The notes beneath the pieces were generated by a model. The model made no database searches. It saw nothing but the letters and a program-made list of their open reading frames with translations, and was not told the origin of the DNA. Positions 1-8,942 of a stretch of DNA of 45,665 nucleotides are shown here, piece by piece. The position numbers and the translations under genes were made by a program. The stretch's first letter is position 1; each line of letters starts with the position of its first letter. This stretch comes from CBDUZS01 sp965371785 (lineage in GTDB: Bacteria > Fermentibacterota > Fermentibacteria > Fermentibacterales > JCC-6): contig CBDUZS010000015.1 in assembly GCA_965371785.1 (NCBI GenBank), forward strand, positions 1-45,665. Direction: 5' to 3'.

Positions 1-1
1 T

Positions 2-577
2 TACTTCAACGGTACAGGCGTCTACACCGATGCCGACACCACAATCAGCAAGCAGTTCGTGGCCAATCTTACCTTCGACGTCACCGACTGGATGACGTTT
101 GCAGGCGGAGTCTCCATGATCGGTCAGCCCGAGCTCGAGGACACTCTCGGAACCATCGAATCCTGGAGCGCCACCGGTATCGATGCCTACCTGCTCGTTG
201 ACTACCCGATCTCCGAGTCAGCCGACCTCATCTTCGAGGGTGAGTACCTGAACGCCGGATGGTTCGGCCCCGACTACGACGGGTTCACCGAGGAAGCTGG
301 AACCGATTTCTACGCCATGCTCGGTGTCAAGTTCGGTATCGACGGCGGCTTCCTGAGCGCCATCATGCCCGCGGTCCGCTACGAGAGTCTCGATCCTGCG
401 GAACTGATCGCCGACGGCGATACTGGTGCTGAGGACAAGATTACCGTCATCGACTTCTGCGTCAACTTCTACAACGGCGCGAAGCATGACATACAGCTCG
501 GTGGCAGGAATGTCGGTTACGAAGCCGATGTAGACGGTTACACCGATATGTACCTGGCCTGGAGAATGAACTTCTAG
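2..577 (+). CDS. Outer-membrane beta-barrel (porin-like) protein, 3' part
   Basis: The reading frame is open from the window edge, so the start lies outside; 191 residues are visible. The protein alternates short polar and aromatic strands with Asp/Gly-rich turns and ends in ...AWRMNF. A terminal Phe after alternating residues is the usual outer-membrane insertion signal of beta-barrel proteins. Visible strands such as DAYLLVDYPI and FYAMLGVKFGI fit membrane-spanning beta strands. A porin-type channel is the most likely identity, but without the N-terminus I cannot name a family. An intrinsic terminator follows within 25 nt, so this is the last gene of its transcript. What is seen is the barrel-like pattern and the terminal Phe; the porin role is inference. 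Confidence 0.7.
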   Translation, partial: YFNGTGVYTDADTTISKQFVANLTFDVTDWMTFAGGVSMIGQPELEDTLGTIESWSATGIDAYLLVDYPISESADLIFEGEYLNAGWFGPDYDGFTEEAGTDFYAMLGVKFGIDGGFLSAIMPAVRYESLDPAELIADGDTGAEDKITVIDFCVNFYNGAKHDIQLGGRNVGYEADVDGYTDMYLAWRMNF

Positions 578-601
578 CTGACCCTGTTTTTCAGTTCTCC
601 C

Positions 602-637
602 AGGAAGGCCCGGTTTTACCGGGTCTTCCTTTTTTAT
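602..637 (+). terminator. Rho-independent terminator after the barrel gene
   Basis: A 12-bp stem (AGGAAGGCCCGG against CCGGGTCTTCCT, one G-U pair) closes a TTTTA loop and runs into a T-rich tract. It lies 25 nt after the stop codon of the upstream barrel gene, as expected for an intrinsic terminator. Confidence 0.9.
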
Positions 638-748
638 CGGGCAGACGCTTTACTCCCAGCTGCTGTTGGCTTAGATATGCTGCTGAATTCACTTACAGTC
701 TAAAAAAGGGCGATCTCGAGGCATGATCCCCGGTAATTAGGAGGAACA

Positions 749-1324
749 ATGGTACAGCTGCTTCTTGCCGCAGGGCTTCTGATGTTCTCACAGGGCGATC
801 TGATCGTTAGCGAGATCATGTACAATCCTGACGGAACGACTCTCGGTGACGACAACGACATGGAATGGATCGAGCTTTACAATGCAAGCGAAGAGACCCT
901 CAGCCTTGGCGGCCTGATGCTCAGTGACGGAAACAACCAGCTGTTCCTCACGGATTACCTGATGGTTCCCGGTGAGTTCGTGGTCGTCTGTGCGAATCAG
1001 ACCGCGTTCACCACAGCGTACGGTCCGGGGATTTCAATTGTCGGCTGGAACGGCACCTGGATCAAGCTCTCCAACTCGGGTGATACGGTGATCATCTACA
1101 CGGACACCGGGGAGCTGATCGAGGAAGTCATCTTCTCCGATCAGTGGGGGGCTCTCGAAGAGGGCGGGAAAAGCCCTGCAGATGGTGATGGAGCCTCTCT
1201 GGAAAAGCTCGATCTCACGGGTGAGGATTCCGAGGAGAACTGGCAGCCATCAATAGATTACGCAGGACCCTACACCGAGGATGGCCCCGTGTGCTGGGGC
1301 ACCCCTGGATCCCCGAGGCAGTAG
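749..1324 (+). CDS. Small secreted lamin-tail-domain protein
   Basis: This 191-residue protein has a short hydrophobic N-terminus (about 1-15, ending near FSQG) that looks like a signal peptide. A single lamin-tail (LTD) domain follows: LIVSEIMYNP, EWIELYNASEETLSLGG, LSDGNNQ, and a late GDTVIIY...GELIEEVIFSDQWG block. The same domain lies inside the three CotH-like kinases of the facing operon. Unlike them, it has no kinase domain and no T9SS sorting tail. The ATG is fixed by AGGAGG at 739-744. LTD domains in bacterial exoproteins are usually taken as binding or anchoring modules; the ligand here is unknown. The stop codon TAG abuts the left arm of an inverted-repeat element. Confidence 0.85.
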   Translation: MVQLLLAAGLLMFSQGDLIVSEIMYNPDGTTLGDDNDMEWIELYNASEETLSLGGLMLSDGNNQLFLTDYLMVPGEFVVVCANQTAFTTAYGPGISIVGWNGTWIKLSNSGDTVIIYTDTGELIEEVIFSDQWGALEEGGKSPADGDGASLEKLDLTGEDSEENWQPSIDYAGPYTEDGPVCWGTPGSPRQ

Positions 1325-1450
1325 GGGGACGTTGTTAAGTTATTTAAGTAATTCAAATAAACTGACATAACATATCCCGACACCGAGCGTGTTACAAACA
1401 ATCAGGTTGACGCTTTAATTAAGTTACTTAAATAACTTAACAACGTCCCC
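1325..1450. repeat. 126-bp inverted-repeat (MITE- or REP-like) element
   Basis: Two perfect 27-nt arms (1325-1351 and 1424-1450), starting GGGGACGTTGTT at each outer end, face each other across a 72-nt AT-rich spacer. The inner side of the right arm can itself fold: TTAAGTTA at 1419-1426 pairs with TAACTTAA at 1433-1440 around a 6-nt loop. The left arm has a degenerate copy of that hairpin. Long terminal repeats, no coding capacity and small size suggest a non-autonomous mobile element. It lies exactly between two convergent genes, so it could also act as a bidirectional terminator. No transposase is present in the window. I saw no flanking target duplication. Confidence 0.7.
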
Positions 1451-2815
1451 ACTCCTTGCACCTGTTGCTGATTCAACACGAACGAGGTAGACTCCGCTAG
1501 CGTATCCGCTGATATTGAGTACGACACTCGAAACTCCCGAAACGGTTGACGATTCCACCAGCCTGCCGCAGAGGTTGTACAGACCAATTGAATACTCCAG
1601 ACCTGGATCGAGCGGTCCTATCGATACGATCCCGGTAGAGGGGTTGGGAAGTACTGTCAGAGCCTCCACTGGCGGAACGATCTGTTCACCACTGGATGTC
1701 TGTTCGGGAAGCGGACCATGGTGGAAGCCCATGTCGGCTGTTCCCGAATCTGGAATCGAATCGGTCCTCGTCCAGTATATGTCCAGGCCGAATACGTCTG
1801 CATCGCAGGAGCCGGAATCGACACATGGGCTGGTGACCGGTTGTCCGGCTGACTGGTTGCTGAGATGGTAGTCGGCTGCGAAGATGGGATCCTGGGAGAT
1901 GTTGCCTGCGGTTCCCGTGGGATCGGGGAGATTGCCGTAGTTTCCCCCCGGATTGTTCCACACGCAGTTGTACGAAAAGACCGGAGTTCCCCCTCCATCG
2001 ATCCAGAAAGCAGGACCGATGTTCTCGGTGACGATGTTATCGTGAAGCGTGGGGGAAGATCCTACGCGGAAGTAGACGGCACTTGCCTCCGTGGTGGCTT
2101 CATTGCTCGAGAAGGTGGAGAACCCGATGTCAGGATGTGAGAAAGCGTAGCAGTAGATTGCACCGCCGTTATCCACGGAGTAGTTCCCTGTGAAAAGGCA
2201 GTTCGTGATCGTGGGAGAACAGTGGTAACAGAAAATCGCCCCGCCGTCATCGGTGGATGAGTTATCCTCGAACCTGCAGGAAATCACCGAACAGTCGCTT
2301 ACGTAGAGGTAAAGACCCGCTCCTGCAGTTATGCACTGGTTATCAGAGAAGCGGCATGAAACAAAGGACGGGGCGCCTCGCCATACGTATGCGCCGCCTC
2401 CACTGTCTGCAGAATTGCCTGTGAACCAGCAGCAAAGGAAGGTCGGTGAGGCGTACATGGAGTAGACTCCGCCTCCCATAGTTGCATCGAGTCTCGCGCT
2501 TCCGAGGAAAGTAATACCTGCGATGACCGTAGAAGCGCCGACTTCCCCCAGATTGAGTCCGTCTACGTAGACAATGGATCCGTCGAGCCCGCTTCCATCG
2601 ACCGTGACCGTGGACGGATCCGATACGTCTCCCAGGAGGATGATACCATCGTGCTGACCTGTGATCGTGACGAGATGATCGCCGGAACCGCTGTGATTTC
2701 CAGGCAGCAGAAGAACCGTATCCCCTGGAGCCGCAGAATCGAGAGCATCCTGAATGCTCTCACCCGGAGAGACCGGGAAGACCGCAGACAGCAGCGCGAG
2801 TGCAATAACCGTCAT
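1424..2815 (-). CDS. Secreted parallel beta-helix protein with T9SS sorting tail (copy B)
   Basis: This is the last gene of the nine-gene operon (463 residues). I set the start at ATG 2815, which overlaps the upstream stop as ATGA and gives a signal peptide (MTVIALALLSAVFPV). The frame stays open a further 136 codons upstream, but that stretch only shadows the neighbouring gene. The body repeats short coils such as GGGAYVWRGAPSFVSCRF, DDGGAIFCYHCSPTITNCLF and DNGGAIYCYAFSHPDIGFSTF, typical of right-handed beta helices of the polymorphic outer-membrane/choice-of-anchor type. The tail (about 385-463) has VLPNPSTG, LYNLCGRLV and GVYLVRVES, a Por-type sorting domain. The last eight residues and the stop lie inside the inverted-repeat arm. 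It is a paralogue of the preceding gene; its partner or ligand is unknown. Confidence 0.85.
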   Translation of the reverse strand: MTVIALALLSAVFPVSPGESIQDALDSAAPGDTVLLLPGNHSGSGDHLVTITGQHDGIILLGDVSDPSTVTVDGSGLDGSIVYVDGLNLGEVGASTVIAGITFLGSARLDATMGGGVYSMYASPTFLCCWFTGNSADSGGGAYVWRGAPSFVSCRFSDNQCITAGAGLYLYVSDCSVISCRFEDNSSTDDGGAIFCYHCSPTITNCLFTGNYSVDNGGAIYCYAFSHPDIGFSTFSSNEATTEASAVYFRVGSSPTLHDNIVTENIGPAFWIDGGGTPVFSYNCVWNNPGGNYGNLPDPTGTAGNISQDPIFAADYHLSNQSAGQPVTSPCVDSGSCDADVFGLDIYWTRTDSIPDSGTADMGFHHGPLPEQTSSGEQIVPPVEALTVLPNPSTGIVSIGPLDPGLEYSIGLYNLCGRLVESSTVSGVSSVVLNISGYASGVYLVRVESATGARSGDVVKLFK

Positions 2816-4233
2816 GGCAGGTACACGAACCTGTCCGAGACGGTTCTCGTTCCTGCGGACACTTCTACGAAAATAAGCCCTGCCGGAATTCCCTGCGGGA
2901 CTTCCCATTCGAAATTTATTGACTCGAGCAGAAAGAAGTCCCCGACGGAAGAAATCTTCCGACCGGAGATATCGTAAGCGGATATTTCGATCCCGGTCGG
3001 GATGTCGACCGAGATGGAAAGGATAACGGAACCTCTGCAAGGTGAAGGGAAGAGAGAAAGGACAAATCCAGCGGGTATTCCTCCTCCGGAGCCGGACGAA
3101 GTGTCCGGCGGACCATGATGAAATCCCATATCCGCCACTCCTGTATCCGGAAGGCTGTCGGTTCGAGTTGAAAGATTCTCTACAACAGAGCCACCAATGC
3201 TGCTGTGACCGGTGTCGATGCATGGACTCTGCTCAGCCTGTCCGGCGGCAATCTGGCTGAGCCGGTGGAGTGGGTCAGCGTACAGAGGATCTTCTGAGAT
3301 GTTGCCTTCGGTTCCAGTAGGGTCAGGGATGTGCTGGTAGTTGGATACTTCGTTATCCCAGACGCAGCAGTGACTTATAAAATACGGCTCCGCTCCCGAT
3401 TTCCTGGCAACGCCACCACTGCCCATGTTCCGGGTGACAATGCATGAATGCATCGCAAGGGAGTCGACAAATGAAGCAAGGATTCCGCCACCGTCATCAC
3501 CGCAGGTATTCGAATCTATCGTGACGAAGTAAAGATCGCAGAGTCCCTGGAGCTGCATCATACCGCCACCGTCGTCCAGAGATTCGTTCCCAGTAATCAG
3601 GAGGTTCTCGTAATGGACATCACCCATGCTCGAGTAGATTCCTCCTCCGTCATCTCCACTGGAGTTGCCGCTCAGCACACTGTGTCTGACAACGGCATCG
3701 GATGCGTAGAGGCTCAACCCCCCTCCCGAGACGAGAGCCGAGTTTCCGGTGATCTCGAGCCATTCAAGAATCGGGGAGCCACCCTCTGCATAAATTCCTC
3801 CGCCGAAGAGAGCCGTGCATTCAGTAATCGAGCAATACCTTATAAGGCAGGAAGAAGAGGATAGAAGAAACCCGCCTCCGGCAAAGAACTCTCCTTCTGA
3901 CGTATTTCCTCCGGTGAGAGAGAGATACTCGATGACCGTTGCAGCAGTGTGCGGTCCTTCCATGTACACCACAGGTCTTGCGTAATCGAGGCCGTCCAGA
4001 AGAGGTCGATCGGTCGAGTCTCCCGTTATCACGATACCATCCTGCCATGAGTGGACGTGCAGCAGCGGAAGCGTATCGGGGATGCTGTAGGTTCCAGGCA
4101 TCATGTAGAGCGTATCGCCCGAGCCGAGAAGAGCCAGGCTGTCACGGAATGCATCACCCGGCGAAACGAAAACCGTGATCGCCAGCGCAGGCAGGGAAGC
4201 GAGGAGAAGCATCAGTGACAGGAATCTTTTCAC
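2812..4233 (-). CDS. Secreted parallel beta-helix protein with T9SS sorting tail (copy A)
   Basis: This 473-residue protein starts with a clear signal peptide (MKRFLSLMLLLASLPALA) and then SPGDAFRDSLALLGSGDTLYMMPGTY, the usual entry to a secreted beta helix. Coils such as FGGGIYAEGGSPILEWLEI and DDGGGIYSSMGDVHYENLLI repeat through the middle. The helix ends with NISEDPLYADPLHRLS and DTGVADMGFHHGP, both closely matched in the next gene, so the two arose by tandem duplication. The last 80 residues (FPSPCRGS, AYDISGRKI, IPAGLIFVEV) form a T9SS sorting domain. Both ends overlap neighbours as ATGA, indicating translational coupling. Beta helices at the surface often bind or modify glycans, or serve as stalks; no catalytic residues can be assigned here. 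Confidence 0.87.
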   Translation of the reverse strand: MKRFLSLMLLLASLPALAITVFVSPGDAFRDSLALLGSGDTLYMMPGTYSIPDTLPLLHVHSWQDGIVITGDSTDRPLLDGLDYARPVVYMEGPHTAATVIEYLSLTGGNTSEGEFFAGGGFLLSSSSCLIRYCSITECTALFGGGIYAEGGSPILEWLEITGNSALVSGGGLSLYASDAVVRHSVLSGNSSGDDGGGIYSSMGDVHYENLLITGNESLDDGGGMMQLQGLCDLYFVTIDSNTCGDDGGGILASFVDSLAMHSCIVTRNMGSGGVARKSGAEPYFISHCCVWDNEVSNYQHIPDPTGTEGNISEDPLYADPLHRLSQIAAGQAEQSPCIDTGHSSIGGSVVENLSTRTDSLPDTGVADMGFHHGPPDTSSGSGGGIPAGFVLSLFPSPCRGSVILSISVDIPTGIEISAYDISGRKISSVGDFFLLESINFEWEVPQGIPAGLIFVEVSAGTRTVSDRFVYLP

Positions 4234-6386
4234 GGGCTCTCCAATACGGTCACGGGAACGGACACCCTTACTCCTCTATACAATACGCTGAGGAAGTAGA
4301 GCCCGGAAGGAAGCATATTCGTCTCAATCTCGAGAACCTGCGTTCCACTGGTGAGGATCATTTCCTGCAGCCCGGTTACAAGCCTTCCCGCCAGATCGTA
4401 GAGACCTATCTCGGATTCCCCCTCCTCGAGTACAGTCAATTTCACACTGAACGAGCCCGAGCATGGTGACGGATATGCGTGGCCCGTGCTAAGGTAGACG
4501 GTTGAGGTCCAGCCGTACAGGCTGTCATTCGAAATACCCGGTGTTCCGCCATCAGGGCATGATGTCCACGATTCTGGGAGCGAGTTATCCAGGTCCGGAT
4601 CGAGCAGCGCGAGGGTGAACCCATCCAGATCCATTGGCGGCCATGGTTCAACGGGCAGGTAGTCGACTCGGTCGATCAGTCTTCCAGACAGGTCGTAGAG
4701 CCTGACAACGTCTCCCTGTGCCGACAGGCCGAAATCGAAACCGTCATCATCGGTAAAACAGACCGGATACAGTGTCTGGAAGAGAAGTGAATCAGCGTAG
4801 ATGACGATGAAATCTCCAGGTGGGAGATTCTGCATCCCAATGGTGTGAAGGTTGCTGTTGTTGCCGTCACGCAGACTCCATCCCTCGAGGCTCAGGGTAT
4901 CAGAGCCGGTGTTGACCAGTTCGACCCAGTCGCCAGAGGGGTACTCAGTGGACGCTGCGTAGCAGATCTCGTTGATCACGACCTGTCCCGTACGCGAGTA
5001 TCCGACCGGGGGCTCGTAAGGCAGGAACCAGTTCAGAGCCTTCTCGGTCTTGAAGGAATTCGATGTGAAAACGGTCCAGTAAAGGTCAGCAGGCGGTACG
5101 GGAGGGGACCAGTTCTGCAGTACGAAACAGGTGTCCATTGTCGTGGTTTCGAACACGGTTGCAGAAGGGGTTTCGAATATCGAATCGGTAGAGATCTGGA
5201 GCATGTAGAGACATCCGGGTCCCGCATTGGTCCAGGAGAAAAGCAGGTCGCTCCCGATCCATTCACCAGGGATGAGCCTGAAGGGAAGAGGCCAGTTCAA
5301 CATCTGTGTGAGAAAGGATATCCTGACGGATGGCCAGCTCCGGAGGATGTTCACTTCCTCTGTGAATTCCTCCATGGTGAAATTCCTGAAAGGATCTACT
5401 TCAACTAAAGGCTCTGCTATCAGCTCGAGCGAATCGATGATTCCGTTCGATGCAAATTCCTCGAAGTCATCCGAGAGAGACGTAATCCGATCCAGGAACA
5501 GGTTCCTGAACACTGGAAGACACCAGCTGCGCCAGAGGATAGTGTTCGGGTGATTTCGGCCATTGGAGGAGAAGTAGTAGGGGAAATCCGGACCGTAGCT
5601 GATCCCCCATGTCTTGTCCATATCCCAGGTTATCAGCCTCCACCTGCCCGTAAGACCGGGAGAGTCCAGTACTACATGGTAGTTGTGGTAGTAGGTGCTG
5701 CCGTGACCGATGAAGACGTTTGCCGCCACGAGAGTACACAGTTGATCCAGGTGCAGCCTGTTGTCCAGGTCCGCTGCGTACATGCTGTCAGGTGAGTTTA
5801 TGAGCCAGGCGATCAGGAGTTCGAGATCATCCCACGGTTCATTCTGCCAGGTCTTTTTCCGGTAGCCCGAAAAGCTGAGTGTCTGATCGAGAGATGAACC
5901 AGGCATTCTGCACTTGTAAATCACTGCTTCATCGGGGAGAATCGTAGTCTGTGCAAAGTCTTCGTCCACATCCTGCACGAAGAGGTAGGGCCCCTGAGTC
6001 TCTCCATTGAATCGAAGCTCGATGAGGCCTGTCTCCGGAACGCACAGACCCAGTACCCGGTGGAACTCATAACTCAGACATTCCCGTATCCTTGATCTGT
6101 CCAGGAACTCTGCATTCAGATTGAGCTCGGAGTATCCGAAGAGTTCTCCGTCGAGCAGTTCGACTTTGATGGATTTCTTCGGGTATTCCCTGCTGGTCTG
6201 ACCCCTTATCCGGAAGAATACCTGGAACGACTCCTCTCCGCATTCCAGAACGCCGTTCAGCCAGATATCCTCGTAGCAATGTTCGCAGGCATATTCCCAT
6301 TCCGGCACGTCGAAAGAGAGGTCCAGAGTTACGACACTGTCCGGCCAGAGACTTCCTACCAGGAGAGCAAGAATCAGCGCAGACAT
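4230..6386 (-). CDS. CotH-family kinase-like surface protein, LTD and T9SS tail; catalytic Asp apparently Ser
   Basis: This 718-residue protein has a short signal peptide, a CotH domain (about 25-330), a lamin-tail domain (about 490-600; VVINEICYAA, DWVELVNTG, GWSLRDGNN) and a T9SS sorting tail (about 645-718; YPSPCSGS, LYDLAGRLV, PSGLYFLSV). CotH proteins are atypical secreted Ser/Thr kinases. The Gly/Lys part is present (RIRGQTSREYPKKSIKVEL, 59-77) and so is the metal-binding motif WDMDKTWG (254-261). The Asp five residues before the conserved Asn, present in the two sister proteins, is Ser230 here (HGSTYYHN). This copy may therefore be a pseudokinase, or use a shifted residue. It overlaps the upstream gene by 13 nt and the downstream gene by 4 nt. 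Confidence 0.87.
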   Translation of the reverse strand: MSALILALLVGSLWPDSVVTLDLSFDVPEWEYACEHCYEDIWLNGVLECGEESFQVFFRIRGQTSREYPKKSIKVELLDGELFGYSELNLNAEFLDRSRIRECLSYEFHRVLGLCVPETGLIELRFNGETQGPYLFVQDVDEDFAQTTILPDEAVIYKCRMPGSSLDQTLSFSGYRKKTWQNEPWDDLELLIAWLINSPDSMYAADLDNRLHLDQLCTLVAANVFIGHGSTYYHNYHVVLDSPGLTGRWRLITWDMDKTWGISYGPDFPYYFSSNGRNHPNTILWRSWCLPVFRNLFLDRITSLSDDFEEFASNGIIDSLELIAEPLVEVDPFRNFTMEEFTEEVNILRSWPSVRISFLTQMLNWPLPFRLIPGEWIGSDLLFSWTNAGPGCLYMLQISTDSIFETPSATVFETTTMDTCFVLQNWSPPVPPADLYWTVFTSNSFKTEKALNWFLPYEPPVGYSRTGQVVINEICYAASTEYPSGDWVELVNTGSDTLSLEGWSLRDGNNSNLHTIGMQNLPPGDFIVIYADSLLFQTLYPVCFTDDDGFDFGLSAQGDVVRLYDLSGRLIDRVDYLPVEPWPPMDLDGFTLALLDPDLDNSLPESWTSCPDGGTPGISNDSLYGWTSTVYLSTGHAYPSPCSGSFSVKLTVLEEGESEIGLYDLAGRLVTGLQEMILTSGTQVLEIETNMLPSGLYFLSVLYRGVRVSVPVTVLESP

Positions 6387-8902
6387 ACGAACCTTCTTAC
6401 GGATATATTCCCCGCCGATTCGAGAACAAGGAAATAGATACCCGAAGCAAGCGATTCACTCAGAGTCAGCGCGGATACCGAATTGATCGGTGGGAGGGAC
6501 TCGACCGTCTGAACGATCCGCCCCGTGAGGTCGAAGATCGAAGCGGTCAGGTTTGTTCCGTTGCATGCGTACTCGAAAGAGATCACCGAGCTGGCGGGAT
6601 TTGGCCACAGCTTGGAGATGAACACTGATGCACCACCGTAAAGGGACCAGGAGGGATTGACGCTTCCCGGGGAGCCTGGAGCATCAACCGCTTCCCAGCT
6701 GGATGGGAACTCGATTGGAAGATTGGGAGACAGCAGACTGAGGATTCTGTTGGACGCATCCGGCCATGGAGGATCATCATCGTATTCCAGAACGAAGACG
6801 GGTTCACCGGTTCTGTCCAGAAGGGTGAGAACGCTTCCTCCACCGGGGAGACCAAAACCGAGAACAACCGGAACGCTTACACCGGGATTTACCAAGGCAA
6901 AGCGATCCGGATCGTGTGCAATCACTATTGCCTCTGCAGGTTCGAGCGAAGTACCCCAGGGGATAAGAGACATGTTGCTGTTGCCGTCCAGGAGTAAGAA
7001 GCCACCGAGGTCGATTGGAACACCGTACGAATTGTAAAGCTCCAGCCAGTCCCCGGAATCCAGTGACGGAGGGCTGTCGTAGCAGATCTCGCTTACGAGA
7101 GGCGTTACCGGTTCAAGACCTGTGCTGTCTTCCTCAGGAACTTCGGTCACGAGCACGATATTCCAGGAAGGATCGAAAAGGACTAATCTGGAGTCTGAAG
7201 GCGTTTGTATTGCACAATCACCAAAACAGTCACGTGATGGAAAATCGACTGCCAGGTTCCTTGCATTGCAGGAGATGAAGAGAGTATCCCCGGGCTGCAC
7301 AATCGTGGAGCCGGGAAAGAACATCCTGCCCGGGGGATCTCCCATTGCTACCGAACAAAATGAGAGATCCTGAGCTGACTGGTTGAGGTTGAGAATAGGA
7401 ATCGTCCAGAGACCTGCACCGTATCTAAGTGGTGCAAGTACTTCCAGAGTGCCCGGGGAGAAAACGCCCTGTGCTCTTACCGCTCCGGGATAAGCCAATG
7501 GACTGGCCGGATAATTGACGTAACCATACAACGGATAGTAGAAGAATATTTCTGACGGGCCGGATGCGGCAGAGCGCATCTTCAGAGTGAAACATACACT
7601 GGACAGGATACTGTCAGCGGGCAGAACTCCTATCCACTGACACCCACCGGATCCCGGAACCAGAATCATTTCTCTTTCCTGTACTTCTCCCGAATCGATC
7701 GAGTACTGAAGGAGGGATGAAACAAGTGATGTGCCGACCTCGAGGGTTACCCTTACCGAATCGGTCGATGGCTCGATGTAAACCGGTTCGATGATGAGAG
7801 AGACCACGTTCACAGGTTCGTACAGATCTCCGAGCGACTGGATGACTTGTGGTCTGTCCAGGAGGAACTGACGGAGTTCGGTGTAAGCCTGGTCGAAATC
7901 ACCCGAGGTACCCTGAAGGAATGGGTCGAGATAGACATCACTCCTGATCGCGTTGTAGATCGAATCCAGTTTTCCGGGCAGCAGTGTGGCCATCAGAACC
8001 GCGACGGAATCGAGACATGAACCGTAAAAAGACCGGTTCACTTCGGATTCGAGAAGCCTTGGGAAGAGAGAGGTTTTCATCAGCAGATTGTAGGATGCTG
8101 CAGAGACTATCTCGGGGTTGTAGTTCCCCATCCAGTCGTTGCCGAAAGAGGCATCCCTGTCCCATGGAAAGATACGCCAGGCCTCGTCTGAGGAGGCCAT
8201 GTAAAGGTAGAAGTTCTTCGAGGGAGAGTCCAGGTCCATTATCGCCAGGGTTACGGCATAGTATGCGAGAAACATATCCTCGTCGAGTTCCGGCAGCCGG
8301 TCTTCCGAATTCACCCTGTCGATGAGACCGATGACGTCTCTGAGGAAAGGATCGCTGTCGAGGCGTGGCTCGAAACCCGAATCCTGCCAGTGTCCCGAAG
8401 GCATCCAGCAGAATCTTGCAGTGTGTTCGGCTCCCTTGAAGAGGGCTCCATCCTCCAGCCCCACTCTGTTCAGGAAGTCCGTGTCTATCCTCTCGGTTTC
8501 GAGGTACACACCGTAATACTCCCCGTTCACCGAGAAACGAACGTGCCTGGTCTGTGAAGAGGGGTAGCCGAGAAGCTCTGTCACCATCATTCCCATGCAG
8601 TTGCGCATCAAGCTCTTGTCGCGGTAATGGGCATCGAGGAGAAGTCTCGATCTTCCGATCAGATAGGGATCGTCGAGTTCGAGAAGCCAGTTCTTCTTAG
8701 GCAGCTCGAGCGATGTGTTTCCTCTGAACCGAACCATACAGGGTGTCTCACCCTGCAGGCATGTCATCACGGCCGGGTAGCTCGTTCCAGACCATGGATT
8801 CGAGTAGAGCTCTTCCAGGTATGCCGGATCTATCTCCAGGTCGTACTGGAATAGTTCTCCCTGTCCGGCAATCAGAAGAGCGATAGCAGCTAGGATCTGC
8901 AT
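6374..8902 (-). CDS. CotH-family secreted kinase with LTD and T9SS sorting tail
   Basis: This 842-residue protein opens with a signal peptide (MQILAAIALLIAGQGE). The CotH domain (about 18-350) has RFRGNTSLELPKKNWLLEL near 58-76, LYLETERID-like strands near 132-140, IMDLDSPSKNFYLY (Asp225) and IFPWDRDASFGNDW (Asp248/Asp250). These match the Lys, catalytic Asp and metal Asp of the spore-coat kinase CotH. A lamin-tail domain (about 600-720; PLVSEICYDSP, DWLELYNSYG, GGFLLLDGNSN) and a T9SS tail (about 770-842; LWPNPASS, IFDLTGRIV, SGIYFLVLES) follow. The gene starts 40 nt after the DUF4956 stop, the only sizeable gap in this part of the operon. Kinase activity on secreted or surface proteins is expected from the family; the substrate is inference. 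Confidence 0.9.
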   Translation of the reverse strand: MQILAAIALLIAGQGELFQYDLEIDPAYLEELYSNPWSGTSYPAVMTCLQGETPCMVRFRGNTSLELPKKNWLLELDDPYLIGRSRLLLDAHYRDKSLMRNCMGMMVTELLGYPSSQTRHVRFSVNGEYYGVYLETERIDTDFLNRVGLEDGALFKGAEHTARFCWMPSGHWQDSGFEPRLDSDPFLRDVIGLIDRVNSEDRLPELDEDMFLAYYAVTLAIMDLDSPSKNFYLYMASSDEAWRIFPWDRDASFGNDWMGNYNPEIVSAASYNLLMKTSLFPRLLESEVNRSFYGSCLDSVAVLMATLLPGKLDSIYNAIRSDVYLDPFLQGTSGDFDQAYTELRQFLLDRPQVIQSLGDLYEPVNVVSLIIEPVYIEPSTDSVRVTLEVGTSLVSSLLQYSIDSGEVQEREMILVPGSGGCQWIGVLPADSILSSVCFTLKMRSAASGPSEIFFYYPLYGYVNYPASPLAYPGAVRAQGVFSPGTLEVLAPLRYGAGLWTIPILNLNQSAQDLSFCSVAMGDPPGRMFFPGSTIVQPGDTLFISCNARNLAVDFPSRDCFGDCAIQTPSDSRLVLFDPSWNIVLVTEVPEEDSTGLEPVTPLVSEICYDSPPSLDSGDWLELYNSYGVPIDLGGFLLLDGNSNMSLIPWGTSLEPAEAIVIAHDPDRFALVNPGVSVPVVLGFGLPGGGSVLTLLDRTGEPVFVLEYDDDPPWPDASNRILSLLSPNLPIEFPSSWEAVDAPGSPGSVNPSWSLYGGASVFISKLWPNPASSVISFEYACNGTNLTASIFDLTGRIVQTVESLPPINSVSALTLSESLASGIYFLVLESAGNISVRRFVCLR

Positions 8903-8942
8903 GGCTGCTCATCCATTCCGGCAATGATCCGGTAAGGGATAC

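Noticed and set aside
2816..3223. N-terminal extension of 136 codons on the copy-B beta-helix frame
   Set aside because: It shadows the upstream paralogue in another frame, is Arg-rich and lacks a signal peptide. The ATGA overlap at 2815 gives a proper one.
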